A stretch of DNA of 64,000 nucleotides, taken from NCBI GenBank assembly GCA_964497615.1, contig CAZCEC010000012.1, forward strand, positions 1-64,000, read 5' to 3'. Shown piece after piece: positions 31,945 through 40,105 of this stretch. The translations under genes were made by a program, and so were the position numbers. Each line of letters begins with the position of its first letter. Within the stretch, counting starts at the first letter, position 1. The notes below the pieces were generated by a model. It had not been told where the DNA came from, did not search any database, and was given only the letters and a program-made list of their open reading frames with translations. The stretch comes from CAZCEC01 sp964497615 (lineage in GTDB: Bacteria; Chloroflexota; Anaerolineae; Anaerolineales; UBA6663).

Positions 31945-32631
31945 ATGAAATATCTGTTTGATCCTGATGTCAAAGTCCTCCTGCCCGACGGAAGCACCCG
32001 CCGGCTCCTGGACTACCTGCTGCCCAGCGCGCTGCTGATGCTGGCAGCCATGCTCCTGGTCGTCTCCATCTTCACGCCCTACTGGAGCATGACCATGCTG
32101 GCCCCGCAATACCCCAAGGGCCTGCGCGTGGAGGTGTACGTCAACCGGCTGGAAGGCGACGTCCAGGAGATTGACGCGCTGAACCACTATCTGGGCATGC
32201 CGCCCCTGGACGAAGGCGGCCGGCTGGAGCGTTCGGTCTCAGTCCTGGCCCTGGTGACGCTCGGGCTGCTGCTCATCGGAGGCGTCTTCGTCCACAACCA
32301 GTGGGCGGGGGTGCTGGCTCTGCCTGCCCTGCTCTACCCCGTCATCTTCCTGGCCGACCTGTGGTTCATCCTCTACACCTATGGGCACAGCATCGACCCG
32401 CAGGCCGCCCTGGGCGGCGCCATCGACCCGTTCACGCCGCCCCTGTTTGGCACCGGCACCATCGGCCAGTTCGCCACTACGGCGCGGCCCGAATTGGGAC
32501 TGTGGCTGGCAGCCGCGGCGGTCGTGGTCGTCCTGGCGGGCCTGTGGTTCCATCGCGCCGCTTACAAGCCCATTGTGGATGCCCGCCGCCGCGCCGCGAA
32601 CCGGGCGCCCGCCAAGGCCCAAACTGCCTGA
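31945..32631 (+). CDS. nosB: NosB-like membrane protein of the nos operon
   Basis: A 228-aa integral membrane protein directly after nosZ, the position of nosB in other clade II clusters. A first helix (LLPSALLMLAAMLLVVSIF) leads into an outside segment with FTPYWSMTMLAPQYPKGL and LNHYLGMPPLDE, followed by three more helices and a basic tail inside. NosB is required or accessory in N2O respiration, but its biochemical role is unsettled. The ATG follows GGAAGAG. Confidence 0.75.
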   Translation: MKYLFDPDVKVLLPDGSTRRLLDYLLPSALLMLAAMLLVVSIFTPYWSMTMLAPQYPKGLRVEVYVNRLEGDVQEIDALNHYLGMPPLDEGGRLERSVSVLALVTLGLLLIGGVFVHNQWAGVLALPALLYPVIFLADLWFILYTYGHSIDPQAALGGAIDPFTPPLFGTGTIGQFATTARPELGLWLAAAAVVVVLAGLWFHRAAYKPIVDARRRAANRAPAKAQTA

Positions 32632-32643
32632 TTTTCGCCGGCT

Positions 32644-35013
32644 ATGTCTCGCCTCCAGCACTTCCCCAGGCTTCACCTCCTTCACCGCGCCGTGCTGGCC
32701 GCGCTGTTGGCCGCGCTGGCGCTGGGCCAGGCGGCATCGGCAAGCAGCCCGACCGCTGCAGGCGGGCAGGCGGCCCGCACCCTGGTGGTCGCGCCTGAGG
32801 GTCCATATGTGACCCTGGCGGCGGCGCTGGAGGCGGCCCAGCCCGGCGACATCATCGAGGTGCGCGGCGGCGTGCATCCGGGGCCAGTGGTCGTGAATAT
32901 GCCGGATGTGACCCTGGAGGGTGTGGATTGGCCCGTCATCGACGGCGGCGGCGAGGGGACGGTGGTGAGCCTGGCCGCCCCCGGCCTCACCCTGCGCGGA
33001 TTTGAAGTGCGCGGCAGCGGCATCGAGCCGGACCGGAACGACGGCGGCATCACCTTGTTGGCCGAGGACCAGGTGGTGGAGAACAACCGCCTGGCGGATG
33101 TGCTAGTGGGCATCTTCGTGGCTCAGGCCGACCGCGCCATCGTGCGCGGCAACACCATCACCGGTAAGCCCGAGTTTGACCTGGGCCGCAAGGGCGACGG
33201 CATCCGGCTGTGGTACAGCCGGGAGGTGCTGGTGGAGAGCAACCACGTCTACGCGACGCGCGACGTGGTGGCCTGGTATGGCGAAGGCCTCACCCTGCGC
33301 GGCAACGTCATCGAGAACGGCCGCTACAGCATTCACCTGATGTACTGCGACGGCGCGCTCATCGAGGACAACACTTTTGACAACAACTCGGTGGGGGTGT
33401 ACACGATGTACTCCCGCCTCGTCACGATCCAGCACAATCTCATCCGCGGCCAGCGCGGCCCCAGCGGCTATGCGTTGGGCTTCAAAGATGCCGACGACAT
33501 CCACATCGAGGGCAATGTTCTGGTGGACAATCACGCGGGTGTGTACCTCGACAGCACCCCCTTCAGCCCGGATGGTGTGGGCATCTTTACCGGCAACATC
33601 CTGGCCTTCAACGACATTGGCATCATCCTGCTGCCCGCGGTGAGCACGAATGTCTTTACCGCCAACACCTTTTGGGAGAACGATCAGCAGGTAGCGGTGC
33701 AGGGCGGCGGGCAATTGGGCAGCAATGATTGGACCGGCAACTATTGGAGCGACTACGCCGGCTACGATGCGGCGGGCGACGGCACCGGCGATACGCCCTA
33801 CCGCGCCGAGCGGGTGTTCGAAGGACTGATGGGGCGCGAGCCGCTGCTGCGCGTGCTGCTGCACAGCCCAACCGTCCAGACCATCGAGGCCGCCGGCGCC
33901 GCGTTTCCCCTCATCCGCCCGCAGCCCAAGCTGGTGGACGCGGCGCCGCGCATGACGCCGGCCGCCCTGCCCGCTTGGTCCGTGCCGCCGGCGCCGGCTG
34001 GCGGCCAGGTTGCCGCCGCGGCTCTGGGGCTGCTGGCCGTGTGCGCCGCGTGTTGGGCATGGGCGCAAGGAGCAGGACGCATGACGACTGGGACAGTAAG
34101 TGCACATCCGGGCCAGCCCCTGGCGGACACCCGCGCCGAAACCGTGCGCGTCGAGAGCGTCAGCAAGCGCTATGGCAGGCGGCTGGCCCTGCGCGGCGTC
34201 ACCTTCGCCGCCCACGGCGGCGAGGCCGTGGCGCTGTGGGGGGCCAACGGCGCGGGCAAGAGCACCCTGCTCAAGGCCATGCTCGGCCTGGTCCAGTGCC
34301 AGGGCGAGATCGCCATCGGCGGGCAGAACGTCCGGCGCGCCGGCAAAGCGGTCCGCCGCCTGGTTGGCTATGTGCCGCAGGAAATGGCGTTCTACGATGA
34401 GCGGGTGCGGGCCACTTTGACCTTTTATGCCCAACTTAAGGGCGTGGGCGCGGCGCGCGTGGAGGAACTGATTGACCGGCTGGGCCTGGCCGGGCACGCC
34501 GAAGCCGCCGTGGCGGCCCTCTCCGGCGGGCTGCGGCAGCGGCTGGCCCTGGCGGTGGCCCTGCTGGCCGACCCGCCCGTGCTGCTGCTCGATGAGCCCA
34601 CCGCTAACCTGGACGCCGCCGCCCAACAGGACTATCTGCGGCTGCTGGCCGACTTGCGCAGCCGCGAAGGCAAGACCATCCTGTTTGCCTCCCACCGATT
34701 GGAGGAAGTGGAAGCCCTGGCCGACCGGGTGCTGCTGCTGGAACAGGGTGAACTGGTGTCGATCCTGACTCCGGCGGACCTGCTGGCGCGCGTGCTGCCG
34801 GAAGTTGAACTGACCTTGTGGGTCCCGGCCGACCAGCGGCTGGCGGCGGTGAATGCCTTGACGGGCGCGGGCTGGTCGGCGCATGCCAACGGGCGCGGCA
34901 CGGTGGTAGTGCGCGTGCGGGCCGAGCACAAGGCCCAGCCCTTCCAGGCCCTGCAGGCGCGCGGCATCGCAGTGGACGACTTTGAACTGGCGCGAGGTGG
35001 CGCATGGAACTGA
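32644..35013 (+). CDS. nosDF: NosD-NosF fusion: copper-site maturation protein joined to ABC ATPase
   Basis: One open frame of 789 codons. Residues 1-33 are a Sec signal; 34 to about 440 form the NosD parallel beta-helix (repeated GNxI/ENN turns, CASH repeats); a membrane helix lies at about 455-476; from M480 on is NosF, with Walker A GANGAGKS (533-540), the signature LSGGLRQRLALA and LLLDEPTANLD. Normally nosD and nosF are separate. The helix places NosD outside and the ATPase inside, so the fusion makes topological sense. M480 (34081) has AGGAG upstream, so a free NosF could also be made. The end overlaps nosY by 10 bp. Confidence 0.9.
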   Translation: MSRLQHFPRLHLLHRAVLAALLAALALGQAASASSPTAAGGQAARTLVVAPEGPYVTLAAALEAAQPGDIIEVRGGVHPGPVVVNMPDVTLEGVDWPVIDGGGEGTVVSLAAPGLTLRGFEVRGSGIEPDRNDGGITLLAEDQVVENNRLADVLVGIFVAQADRAIVRGNTITGKPEFDLGRKGDGIRLWYSREVLVESNHVYATRDVVAWYGEGLTLRGNVIENGRYSIHLMYCDGALIEDNTFDNNSVGVYTMYSRLVTIQHNLIRGQRGPSGYALGFKDADDIHIEGNVLVDNHAGVYLDSTPFSPDGVGIFTGNILAFNDIGIILLPAVSTNVFTANTFWENDQQVAVQGGGQLGSNDWTGNYWSDYAGYDAAGDGTGDTPYRAERVFEGLMGREPLLRVLLHSPTVQTIEAAGAAFPLIRPQPKLVDAAPRMTPAALPAWSVPPAPAGGQVAAAALGLLAVCAACWAWAQGAGRMTTGTVSAHPGQPLADTRAETVRVESVSKRYGRRLALRGVTFAAHGGEAVALWGANGAGKSTLLKAMLGLVQCQGEIAIGGQNVRRAGKAVRRLVGYVPQEMAFYDERVRATLTFYAQLKGVGAARVEELIDRLGLAGHAEAAVAALSGGLRQRLALAVALLADPPVLLLDEPTANLDAAAQQDYLRLLADLRSREGKTILFASHRLEEVEALADRVLLLEQGELVSILTPADLLARVLPEVELTLWVPADQRLAAVNALTGAGWSAHANGRGTVVVRVRAEHKAQPFQALQARGIAVDDFELARGGAWN

Positions 35014-35831
35014 GACTGCTGTGGACCATCGCGCGGCGCGAACTGCGCGAGGCGCTGCGCAACAAATGGCTGTGGCTGTATGCGGCGGGTTTTGCCGCGC
35101 TGGCGCTGGCCCTCTCGCGGGCCGGGCTGTCGGCTGCCGGCTACAGCGGGCTGGGCGGCTTTGGCCGCACCGCCGCCAGCCTCATCAATGCCCTCCTGCT
35201 GTTCGTGCCGCTGATGGGACTCAGCGTGGGCGCAGCCGCCCTGGCCGGCGACCGGGAACGGGGCACCCTGCTCTACCTGCTGGCTCAGCCCGTCAGCCGC
35301 GCGGAGGTGTTTTGGGGCAAGGCCCTGGGCGCGGCGCTGGCACTGCTGGCGGCCCTGGCGCTGGGCTTTGGCGCGGCCGGGCTGGCCCTGGCCGCGGCCG
35401 GCGGCGGCAGCGCCGGCATCTATCTGGCATTGGCCGGCTACACCTTGCTGCTCGCCCTGACCGCGCTGGGGCTGGGCCTGGCCCTGAGCGCCATCACGCG
35501 CAAGGCCGCCACCGCCGCGGGCGCTGCCCTCATCGCCTGGCTGGGGCTGGTGTTCTTTGCCGATCTGGGGTTGGTGGGCGCCACCCTGGCCCTGCGGCCC
35601 CCGCCCTCCGGCCTGCTGGCCTGGGTGCTCATTAATCCGCTCCAGACCTTTAAGCTGGGCGCCATCTACAGCCTGCACGCCACCCTGGATACCCTTGGCC
35701 CTGCCGGGCAGTATGCGGTCTACCGGTTCGGCGACAGCCTGCCAGCCCTGCTCATCGGGGTGCTGGCCGCCTGGTGCGCGGCGAGTTTCGGGGCGGCCTG
35801 GCTGCTGTTCTCACGACGAGGTGACGCATGA
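35004..35831 (+). CDS. nosY: NosY ABC transporter permease
   Basis: A 275-aa ABC-2 type permease with six hydrophobic helices, starting with a short amphipathic cytoplasmic stretch (TIARRELREALRNKW) typical of NosY. The loop LAGDRERGTLLYLLAQPVSR is the usual coupling region, and FKLGAIYSLHATLDTLG matches NosY. With NosF it probably exports a sulfur species used to build the CuZ centre. It overlaps both neighbours. Confidence 0.92.
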   Translation: MELRLLWTIARRELREALRNKWLWLYAAGFAALALALSRAGLSAAGYSGLGGFGRTAASLINALLLFVPLMGLSVGAAALAGDRERGTLLYLLAQPVSRAEVFWGKALGAALALLAALALGFGAAGLALAAAGGGSAGIYLALAGYTLLLALTALGLGLALSAITRKAATAAGAALIAWLGLVFFADLGLVGATLALRPPPSGLLAWVLINPLQTFKLGAIYSLHATLDTLGPAGQYAVYRFGDSLPALLIGVLAAWCAASFGAAWLLFSRRGDA

Positions 35832-36352
35832 ACACCCCCTCCAGACGAGCGCTGCGACCGGCCTGGGCCGGTGGACCGCACCTGCGCGGCCTCTTCGTCC
35901 TGGCCGCCATCTGTGCGATACTGATGCTGGCCGCCTGCGCCGGAGCGCCCTCGGGCGACGACCAGCCGCCGGAGATTCAATACGGGTATGACCTGTGCGA
36001 GGCATGCGGGATGCTGATTGACGATCCGCGCCACGCGGCGGCGACGGTGACCCTCGATGGCACGGCCCACAAGTTCGACGACATTGGCGACATGGTGCGC
36101 TATCACGCCGACCACCCCACCGAGCAAGCGCGGGCGTGGTTTGTGCACGACTTCGATAGCGAAGCCTGGCTGCGCGCCGAGGCGGCCTGGTTTGTCTTCG
36201 GGCCGGAAGTGAACACGCCCATGGGCCACGGGATAGCGGCCTTTGCCGACGAGGCCAGCGCCGCGGCCCTGGCCCAGGCCGTTGGGGCGGAGGTTTTCAG
36301 CTTTGACGAGGCCCGCGCCGCCCTGGCGGCGATGGACCACTCACATCACTAA
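35828..36352 (+). CDS. nosL: NosL copper chaperone lipoprotein
   Basis: A 174-aa lipoprotein: signal with lipobox LAAC, then CEACGMLIDD, the copper-binding CxxCGM motif of NosL, KFDDIGDM, VHDF and PMGHGI. It ends in HSHH, which may bind metal. NosL delivers Cu(I) to apo-NosZ. It starts within nosY (ATGA overlap). Confidence 0.94.
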   Translation: MNTPSRRALRPAWAGGPHLRGLFVLAAICAILMLAACAGAPSGDDQPPEIQYGYDLCEACGMLIDDPRHAAATVTLDGTAHKFDDIGDMVRYHADHPTEQARAWFVHDFDSEAWLRAEAAWFVFGPEVNTPMGHGIAAFADEASAAALAQAVGAEVFSFDEARAALAAMDHSHH

Positions 36353-36378
36353 GCGACTGTTCTTAAGGAGAATTGACG

Positions 36379-36771
36379 ATGCACAGACAATGGAAGCGTT
36401 GGGGGATCATCCTGGCTAGCGGCGTGCTGGCAGCCAGCCTGGCGGCCTGCGGCGGCGGCGGTGAGGTCAGCGCCACCACCGCCCCATCCGGCGACGCCGC
36501 CAACGGGCAGACCTTGTTCGCCGGCACCTGTTCGGCCTGCCATGGGGTCGATGCCAAGGGCGTCGTGGGGTTGGGCAAGGACCTGACGACCAGCACCTTT
36601 GTGGCCGAGAAGACCGACGCCGAACTGGTGGACTTCATCAAGACCGGCCGGCCCACTGGCGACCCGCTCAACACCACCGGCGTGGACATGCCCCCCCGCG
36701 GCGGCAACCCGGCCCTCACCGACGACGACCTGAACGACATCGTGGCCTACATCCGCAGCATTCACCAATAG
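36379..36771 (+). CDS. monoheme cytochrome c lipoprotein
   Basis: 130 aa with a signal and lipobox LAAC, then a class I cytochrome c domain: CSACH heme site, VVGLGKDLTTS and the distal Met in GVDMPPRGGNP, closing with the LNDIVAYIRSIH helix. It is a likely electron donor to NosZ, like the small c cytochromes of clade II clusters. AAGGAG lies 8 nt before the ATG; TTG 36373 is an alternative start. Confidence 0.93.
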   Translation: MHRQWKRWGIILASGVLAASLAACGGGGEVSATTAPSGDAANGQTLFAGTCSACHGVDAKGVVGLGKDLTTSTFVAEKTDAELVDFIKTGRPTGDPLNTTGVDMPPRGGNPALTDDDLNDIVAYIRSIHQ

Positions 36772-36821
36772 ACGCCCAGCGGGGGCATCCGATTGGGCGG
36801 CCAACGAAGGGGCAAAGGGAC

Positions 36822-37064
36822 ATGACGACCAGCGAAACGAAGCGGCCAGACCCCAGCCGCATCGATCCGGCCACGGGGCTGACCTTGCCGGACCCGTTTC
36901 CCGAGTACCTCACCTGCCCAGCGTGCGGCGAGGCGGAAGTGGAAGTGTTCTGCTATCAGACGGAGGCCCGTTGTCACAACTGCGGGCACACCTTCCCGCA
37001 CGCGCCGCCGCCGGGCTGCGGCACTTATCCGTTCTGCAAGCGCGGGACCCCAGGCGCGGCGTGA
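36822..37064 (+). CDS. small zinc-ribbon protein of the nos operon
   Basis: An 80-aa protein with CPACG, then CHNCG, and a CG-x4-C tail, enough Cys for one or two zinc or copper sites. No signal peptide is present. I do not recognise a named family. It is 50 bp after the cytochrome gene with a purine-rich ribosome site, and its end overlaps the convergent Crp/Fnr gene by 40 bp. Confidence 0.7.
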   Translation: MTTSETKRPDPSRIDPATGLTLPDPFPEYLTCPACGEAEVEVFCYQTEARCHNCGHTFPHAPPPGCGTYPFCKRGTPGAA

Positions 37065-37750
37065 GCCTGGAGTTCCGCCAGATCGGTGATGACGAGATAG
37101 CCGCCGCGCCGCGTCCGCAGCCAGCCCTGAGCGCGAAAGCGCGAGGCGGTGCGGATGGCGGTTTCCAGGGTGGTGCCAGCCATATCGGCCAGGTCCTGTC
37201 GTGTGAGGGGGATGGTGATGAGGGTGCCCTCTGGATCGGGCCGGCCGGTGCGGTCCGCTAGCTTCACCAGGATGTGCGCCAGCCGGCGCTCTACGCGCTC
37301 GCCGGTGAGGATGGTGAGGGCCATCAGGGATTGCAGCCGGCCGGCCAGCAGGCGGATGAGCTTGTGCGCCACCTGCGGCTGGTCGGTCAGCAGGCGGCGA
37401 TAGTTCTCGACGGAAAAGCTGACGGTCTGCGCCGCGGTCATGGCGCGGGCCGTGGCCGGGTGGGCGGGCAGCAGGATCACGCCGCCCCCAAACGGCTCGC
37501 CGGGCGAGATGATCTCCAGGATTGTTTCGCGCCCCTCCTCGCCTTCGTGAACGATCTTGACCTGGCCCTCCCACAGCACCCATACCCGATCACACGGGTC
37601 GCCCTGATTGAAGATGACGGCGTTGAGCACGAACGAGTCAGTGCGGCTGCCGGCGGCGAGGCCGGCGATTTCCCGCTCCGGCAGCCCGGTCAACAGGGGC
37701 AATTGCGCCAGGAGGGATTGCGTTGAAAGGACAGCCGTGGTAGTTGGCAT
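37025..37750 (-). CDS. Crp/Fnr family regulator (DNR/NnrR-like)
   Basis: A 241-aa regulator: cyclic-nucleotide-binding-like domain (FNQGDPCDRVWVLWEGQVKI, ISPGEPFGGGVIL), dimer helix, and a C-terminal winged helix with LTRQDLADMAGTTLETAIRTASRF for DNA recognition. It lacks the N-terminal Cys cluster of FNR, so it does not carry that Fe-S cluster and may sense NO through heme as DNR does (inference). It is divergent from an NnrS-like gene and lies at the end of the nos genes, so it is the best candidate for the TGAC-N4-GTCA boxes. Confidence 0.9.
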   Translation of the reverse strand: MPTTTAVLSTQSLLAQLPLLTGLPEREIAGLAAGSRTDSFVLNAVIFNQGDPCDRVWVLWEGQVKIVHEGEEGRETILEIISPGEPFGGGVILLPAHPATARAMTAAQTVSFSVENYRRLLTDQPQVAHKLIRLLAGRLQSLMALTILTGERVERRLAHILVKLADRTGRPDPEGTLITIPLTRQDLADMAGTTLETAIRTASRFRAQGWLRTRRGGYLVITDLAELQAHAAPGVPRLQNG

Positions 37751-37773
37751 GGCAGTGATGACCAGACGAAGCG

Positions 37774-37779
37774 ATTATA
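37774..37779 (-). promoter_or_regulatory. -10 box of the Crp/Fnr gene
   Basis: A perfect TATAAT on the minus strand at 37779-37774 would start transcription about 17 nt before the regulator ATG. No good -35 is seen. It lies in the 33-bp divergent gap, so the NnrS-like gene must share this very small control region. Confidence 0.45.
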
Positions 37780-37783
37780 GTCT

Positions 37784-38884
37784 ATGAGCCGCTGGCCCTT
37801 GTTGGCGCTGGCCGGGTTAAGCCTGGCCGCGGGGGTGTGGGCTGGGCTGGCGCGGCTGGGCTGGCCGCCTGGTCCCTTGCCCGTCAATTGGGCGCCCCTG
37901 CATGGCCCGCTGATGATCTCGGGGTTCCTGGGCATCCTGGTGAGCCTGGAGCGCGCCATCGCCCTCCTCCCGCACACGCGCTGGCCCTGGGCCTTTGCGG
38001 CGCCGGTGCTGGCCGCAGCCGGTTCGGCGGCGCTGCTGCTGGGCCTGCCCGCTGCCGTGGGCCGCGGCCTGATGGCCCTCGGCAGCCTGGGACTGCTGGC
38101 CGTGTTCGTGTTCATCAACCGCCGGCAGCCATCCTGGGCGCATGTCGTGATGGGCCTGGGCGCCCTGGCGTGGCTCATCGGGAATGCCCTGTGGTGGCGC
38201 CAGCGCCCGCTCTTCGAGGCGGTGGCGTGGTGGGTGGCGTTCCTGGTCTTCACCATCGCGGGCGAGCGGCTAGAACTGGCGCGCGTCTGGATGCGGGCCC
38301 GAGCGGCGCTGCCCGGATTTCTGGCCGCCGCCGCCGTCGTCCTGGCCGGATTGGTCCTCACGACGGCCTTCACGCCTTTGGCGCCAGCCGGGAGGCAGGC
38401 CGCCATCCGCCTCACCGGTTTGGGCTGGCTGGGGTTGGCCGTCTGGTTATTACGCTTCGATGTCGCTCGGCTCACCTTGCGGCAGACGGGGCTGCCGCGC
38501 TTCATCGCCGTGTGCCTGCTGGCGGGCTACGCCTGGCTGGCCGTCTCCGGCGGGCTGTGGCTGTTGCGGCCGGATCGGCTCACCGCCGGACCCTGGTATG
38601 ATGCCATGCTGCACACCGTCTTCGTGGGGTTTGTCCTGTCGATGATCTTCGCCCACGCCCCCTTGATCCTGCCCGCCGTCATCGGCCGGCCCCTGCCCTA
38701 CCGGCCCGCGTTCTACGCGCACCTGGCGCTCCTGCACGCCGGGCTGCTGCTGCGCGTGGCTGGCGACCTGGGCGCCGTGCCATGGCTGCGTCAATGGGGC
38801 GGCCTCATCAACGGCCTGGCGCTGTTAATCTTCATGGCCAACAGCATCCTGGCTGTAATAGGATTACCCCGGCGCAGAGCATAG
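37784..38884 (+). CDS. NnrS-like polytopic membrane protein
   Basis: A 366-aa protein with about eleven or twelve helices. LHGPLMISGFLGILVSLERAI, a central AGERLEL, and FAHAPLILPAV and HLALLHAGLLLRV follow the layout of NnrS and related heme-copper-like membrane proteins; conserved His residues near helix ends could hold heme or copper. NnrS relieves nitric-oxide stress in denitrifiers. The assignment is by likeness and context, next to an NnrR-like regulator and the nos operon. Confidence 0.65.
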   Translation: MSRWPLLALAGLSLAAGVWAGLARLGWPPGPLPVNWAPLHGPLMISGFLGILVSLERAIALLPHTRWPWAFAAPVLAAAGSAALLLGLPAAVGRGLMALGSLGLLAVFVFINRRQPSWAHVVMGLGALAWLIGNALWWRQRPLFEAVAWWVAFLVFTIAGERLELARVWMRARAALPGFLAAAAVVLAGLVLTTAFTPLAPAGRQAAIRLTGLGWLGLAVWLLRFDVARLTLRQTGLPRFIAVCLLAGYAWLAVSGGLWLLRPDRLTAGPWYDAMLHTVFVGFVLSMIFAHAPLILPAVIGRPLPYRPAFYAHLALLHAGLLLRVAGDLGAVPWLRQWGGLINGLALLIFMANSILAVIGLPRRRA

Positions 38885-38915
38885 GCGCAGGCCCGTCCGT
38901 CTAGGAGATTTCACC

Positions 38916-39251
38916 ATGAGCAGCGACGCCTACATCACCAACCTGGCCGAAGGGATCACCGACATCCCCGGCGATAGCATCGTAAGCCGCACCTTGCTCG
39001 GCAACGCGGACGTCAAGACCGTGTTGTTTGGGTTTGCGGCTGGCCAGGAGCTATCCGAGCATACGGCCTCGATGCCGGCCATCGTCCACATCCTGGCCGG
39101 CGAGGCCAGCCTCAAGCTGGGCGAGAACACTCACGCGGTGACGGCCGGCGCGTGGGCCTATATGCCCGCCGGCCTGAAGCATGCCGTCACCGCCAAGACG
39201 GAGGTGCGCATGCTCCTGGTGTTACTGCGCGGCGGCGCGGGGAACAGCTAG
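38916..39251 (+). CDS. cupin domain protein
   Basis: A 111-aa single-domain cupin: FAAGQELSEHTASMPAIVHILAGE and the second box VTAGAWAYMPAGLKHAV, with His residues that could bind a metal. Small cupins of this kind occur beside NnrS-like genes in nitrogen-oxide clusters. Its stop overlaps the GTG of the next gene (TAGTG). AGGAG precedes the ATG. Confidence 0.85.
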   Translation: MSSDAYITNLAEGITDIPGDSIVSRTLLGNADVKTVLFGFAAGQELSEHTASMPAIVHILAGEASLKLGENTHAVTAGAWAYMPAGLKHAVTAKTEVRMLLVLLRGGAGNS

Positions 39252-39664
39252 TGCCCGCCCTCACGCGCTGGTACCTGCGGACCGCCCTGGTGTGGTTTGT
39301 GGCCGGGCTGGCCGCGGGCGTGCTGCTGGCGCTGCGCGGCTGGGTGGCCCTGCCGCCCGCGCTCGCCGCGCTGACGCCAGTTTACTTTCACCTGTTGATG
39401 GTGGGCTGGGTGACCCAGCTCATCTTTGGCGTGGGATTCTGGATGTTTCCCAAAGAGTCCAGTGCGCGGCCGCGCGGCAGCGAACGCCTGGGCTGGGCCG
39501 CCTATGGCCTGCTGAATGCCGGGCTGCTGCTGCGGGTGGCCGGCGAGCCGTGGCTGTCGGTCAGCGCCAGCGCGCTGCCCCGCTGGCTGGTCGCCGCCTC
39601 GGCCATCCTGCAGCTCGCCGCGGGCTGGGCGTTCGCCGCCAACACCTGGCGGCGCGTCCGGTAA
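39251..39664 (+). CDS. four-helix membrane protein, half NnrS/CcoN-like (copy 1)
   Basis: 137 aa from a GTG coupled to the cupin stop. It has four helices; the second holds YFHLLMVGWVTQLIFGVGFWMFP, resembling the heme-binding helix of NnrS and oxidase subunit I. It is followed by a Gly/Leu-rich pair ending NTWRRVR. The neighbouring gene is a paralogue in the same order, so the two may form a dimer. Confidence 0.7.
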   Translation: MPALTRWYLRTALVWFVAGLAAGVLLALRGWVALPPALAALTPVYFHLLMVGWVTQLIFGVGFWMFPKESSARPRGSERLGWAAYGLLNAGLLLRVAGEPWLSVSASALPRWLVAASAILQLAAGWAFAANTWRRVR

Positions 39665-39667
39665 GCC

Positions 39668-40075
39668 ATGCCCACAGTCAGCCGCTGGTTCATCCGCACC
39701 GGCCTGGTGTGGCTCGGGCTGGGATTCACAGTCGGGGCGCTGCTCCTCTTCCACAAGGGCTGGCCCCTGCACCCCGCGCTGTGGCGCTGGCTCCCGGCCC
39801 ACATCGAACTGGCCCTGCTCGGCTGGACCCTCAACCTGGCGCTGGGCGTGGCGTATTGGAGCTTTCCGCGCTTCCTGCGCGGCGCGGCCCGCGGCACGGC
39901 CTGGCCCATCTGGCTGGCCTATGGTTTGCTCAACGCGGGCGTGGTGGCGGGTGCGCTGGGCCAGCCGCTGGGAGCGCCCGCCTGGCTGCTGGCAACCGGC
40001 CGGGCGGCGCAGCTGGCGGCGGCCGCGCTGGCCGCCGCCAGCTTGTGGCCCCGCATCAAGCCTCACGGCCGCTAG
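39668..40075 (+). CDS. four-helix membrane protein, half NnrS/CcoN-like (copy 2)
   Basis: A 135-aa paralogue of the previous gene, 3 bp downstream: WFIRTGLVWLGLGFTVGALLL matches WYLRTALVWFVAGLAAGVLLA, and HIELALLGWTLNLALGVAYWSFPR matches the second helix. The conserved His and GW are kept in both. The tail is cut short. It converges on the ABC transporter gene. Confidence 0.7.
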   Translation: MPTVSRWFIRTGLVWLGLGFTVGALLLFHKGWPLHPALWRWLPAHIELALLGWTLNLALGVAYWSFPRFLRGAARGTAWPIWLAYGLLNAGVVAGALGQPLGAPAWLLATGRAAQLAAAALAAASLWPRIKPHGR

Positions 40076-40105
40076 TGCCGCCAGGAACCGCCGGCTCTCC
40101 CGCCG

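Noticed and set aside
30280..32187. 635-codon frame opposite nosZ and nosB
   Set aside because: It is antisense to well-supported genes, with Val/His/Gln-rich sequence and no motif.
33103..34929. 608-codon frame opposite nosDF
   Set aside because: Same reasoning; the plus strand encodes NosD and NosF motifs throughout.
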